A stretch of DNA of 64,000 nt from Ruegeria sp. A3M17 (lineage in GTDB: Bacteria > Pseudomonadota > Alphaproteobacteria > Rhodobacterales > Rhodobacteraceae). A program made the position numbers and the translations under genes. The stretch's first letter is position 1; each line of letters opens with the position of its first letter. The notes beneath the pieces were generated by a model. The model had not been told where the DNA came from. It saw only the letters and a program-made list of their open reading frames with translations, and did no database searches. Shown here piece after piece: positions 63,792-64,000 of the stretch. The stretch is from NCBI RefSeq assembly GCF_003318255.1, contig NZ_QOCF01000040.1, forward strand, positions 124,001 to 188,000. Reading direction: 5' to 3'.

Positions 63792-64000
63792 CTATCGCAT
63801 GAATTTTGTCACATCGACCCCGCCGTCGATCAGGGATGTGCGAACCGAACGGGCGATTTGCACCGCGGTTGGACCATCGCCATGCAGGCAGATCGTGTCG
63901 ATGGATGTTTCCAGCCGCTGGCCGCTTTCGGTGATGATGGCACCTTCGCGCACCATGTTCAGGATGCGCGGTCCGGCGATCTGTGGGTCATGGATGACAG
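63792..64000 (-). CDS. pxpA: 5-oxoprolinase subunit A (LamB/YcsF family), 5' truncated by the window
   Basis: Only the C-terminal 69 codons are inside the window, ending TAG at 63792-63794. The reading matches the end of the LamB/YcsF family: an HDPQIAGPRILNMVREGAI segment followed by the conserved ICLHGDGPTAVQIARSVR block with the catalytic-region His and Asp. PxpA cleaves 5-oxoproline with PxpBC. The start and partner genes lie beyond the edge. Confidence 0.85.
   Translation of the reverse strand, partial: VIHDPQIAGPRILNMVREGAIITESGQRLETSIDTICLHGDGPTAVQIARSVRTSLIDGGVDVTKFMR

Overview
The window looks like a chromosomal segment of a marine alphaproteobacterium of the Rhodobacteraceae (Roseobacter group). 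This rests on protein character rather than on any search: a class I lysyl-tRNA synthetase, a stand-alone NDUFS4-like complex I subunit, a Hint-domain secreted protein, a DUF4114/CAP secreted protein, the GluRS type with an ALSKR loop, and GC-rich coding with short, often 4-bp-overlapping operons. Most of it is ordinary housekeeping sequence. A few AT-richer stretches (about 28.5-29.3 kb, 31.17-31.76 kb and 45.4-46.3 kb) look accessory.

Layout. 0-8.6 kb: the 3' end of an M3 metallopeptidase gene, a GhrA-type reductase, then the complete cell-elongation operon mreB-mreC-mreD-mrdA-rodA on the minus strand, and rlmJ. 8.7-14.3 kb: a sterol-desaturase-family membrane hydroxylase, a DUF2141 protein, leuA with a readable leucine-rich leader peptide and hairpins, an SDR, and a secreted protein made almost entirely of 18 MORN repeats. 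14.4-22.2 kb: nadE, a small unknown gene, a DAO-type flavoprotein, a Tat-exported metallo-beta-lactamase-fold protein, a DUF1801 protein, gltX, a gamma-glutamylcyclotransferase-like protein and an Rrf2 regulator with a RirA-like cysteine pattern. 22.2-28.5 kb: a YbbP/YbbA-like ABC exporter divergent from a TesA-like esterase, an SRAP protein lacking its catalytic Cys2, an L,D-transpeptidase, a cold-shock protein, and a broken RAYT transposase with a REP-like palindrome at its 3' end.

28.5-38.9 kb: an AT-rich gap, the ABC-F factor ettA, an AT-rich secreted unknown, a MOSC protein, nadD, dacB (PBP4), a TerB-like protein, an Lrp/AsnC regulator divergent from phhA-phhB (phenylalanine hydroxylation and pterin recycling), class I lysS and a DUF4864 protein. 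38.9-50.1 kb: a pectate-lyase-fold protein, small stress or monooxygenase-type proteins, an ORF6N-domain DNA-binding protein with a 31-bp palindrome just before its start codon, an AT-rich membrane protein, uvrB with a candidate LexA box, an SRPBCC protein, an NDUFS4-like subunit, a GNAT acetyltransferase and tRNA-Arg(TCT). 50.3-56.8 kb: a CAP+DUF4114 secreted protein, tRNA-Val(TAC), modABC, and a coupled pair made of an HlyC-type toxin-activating acyltransferase and a Hint-domain protein. 56.8-64 kb: hemF, an SDR with a substituted catalytic lysine, an RsmC-like methyltransferase, clpS, a HAD hydrolase, a DacA-type carboxypeptidase with a SPOR-like tail, an HPPD-like protein of unknown substrate, and the 3' end of pxpA.

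Together the window carries much of the cell-wall machinery (MreBCD, PBP2, RodA, PBP4, a DacA-type enzyme, an L,D-transpeptidase). It also holds amino-acid and cofactor metabolism (leucine, phenylalanine, NAD, molybdate, haem) and a scattered set of exported proteins. The observations I would follow first are the leuA leader, the HlyC/Hint pair, the ORF6N palindromes, the Cys2-less SRAP protein and the HPPD-like protein.
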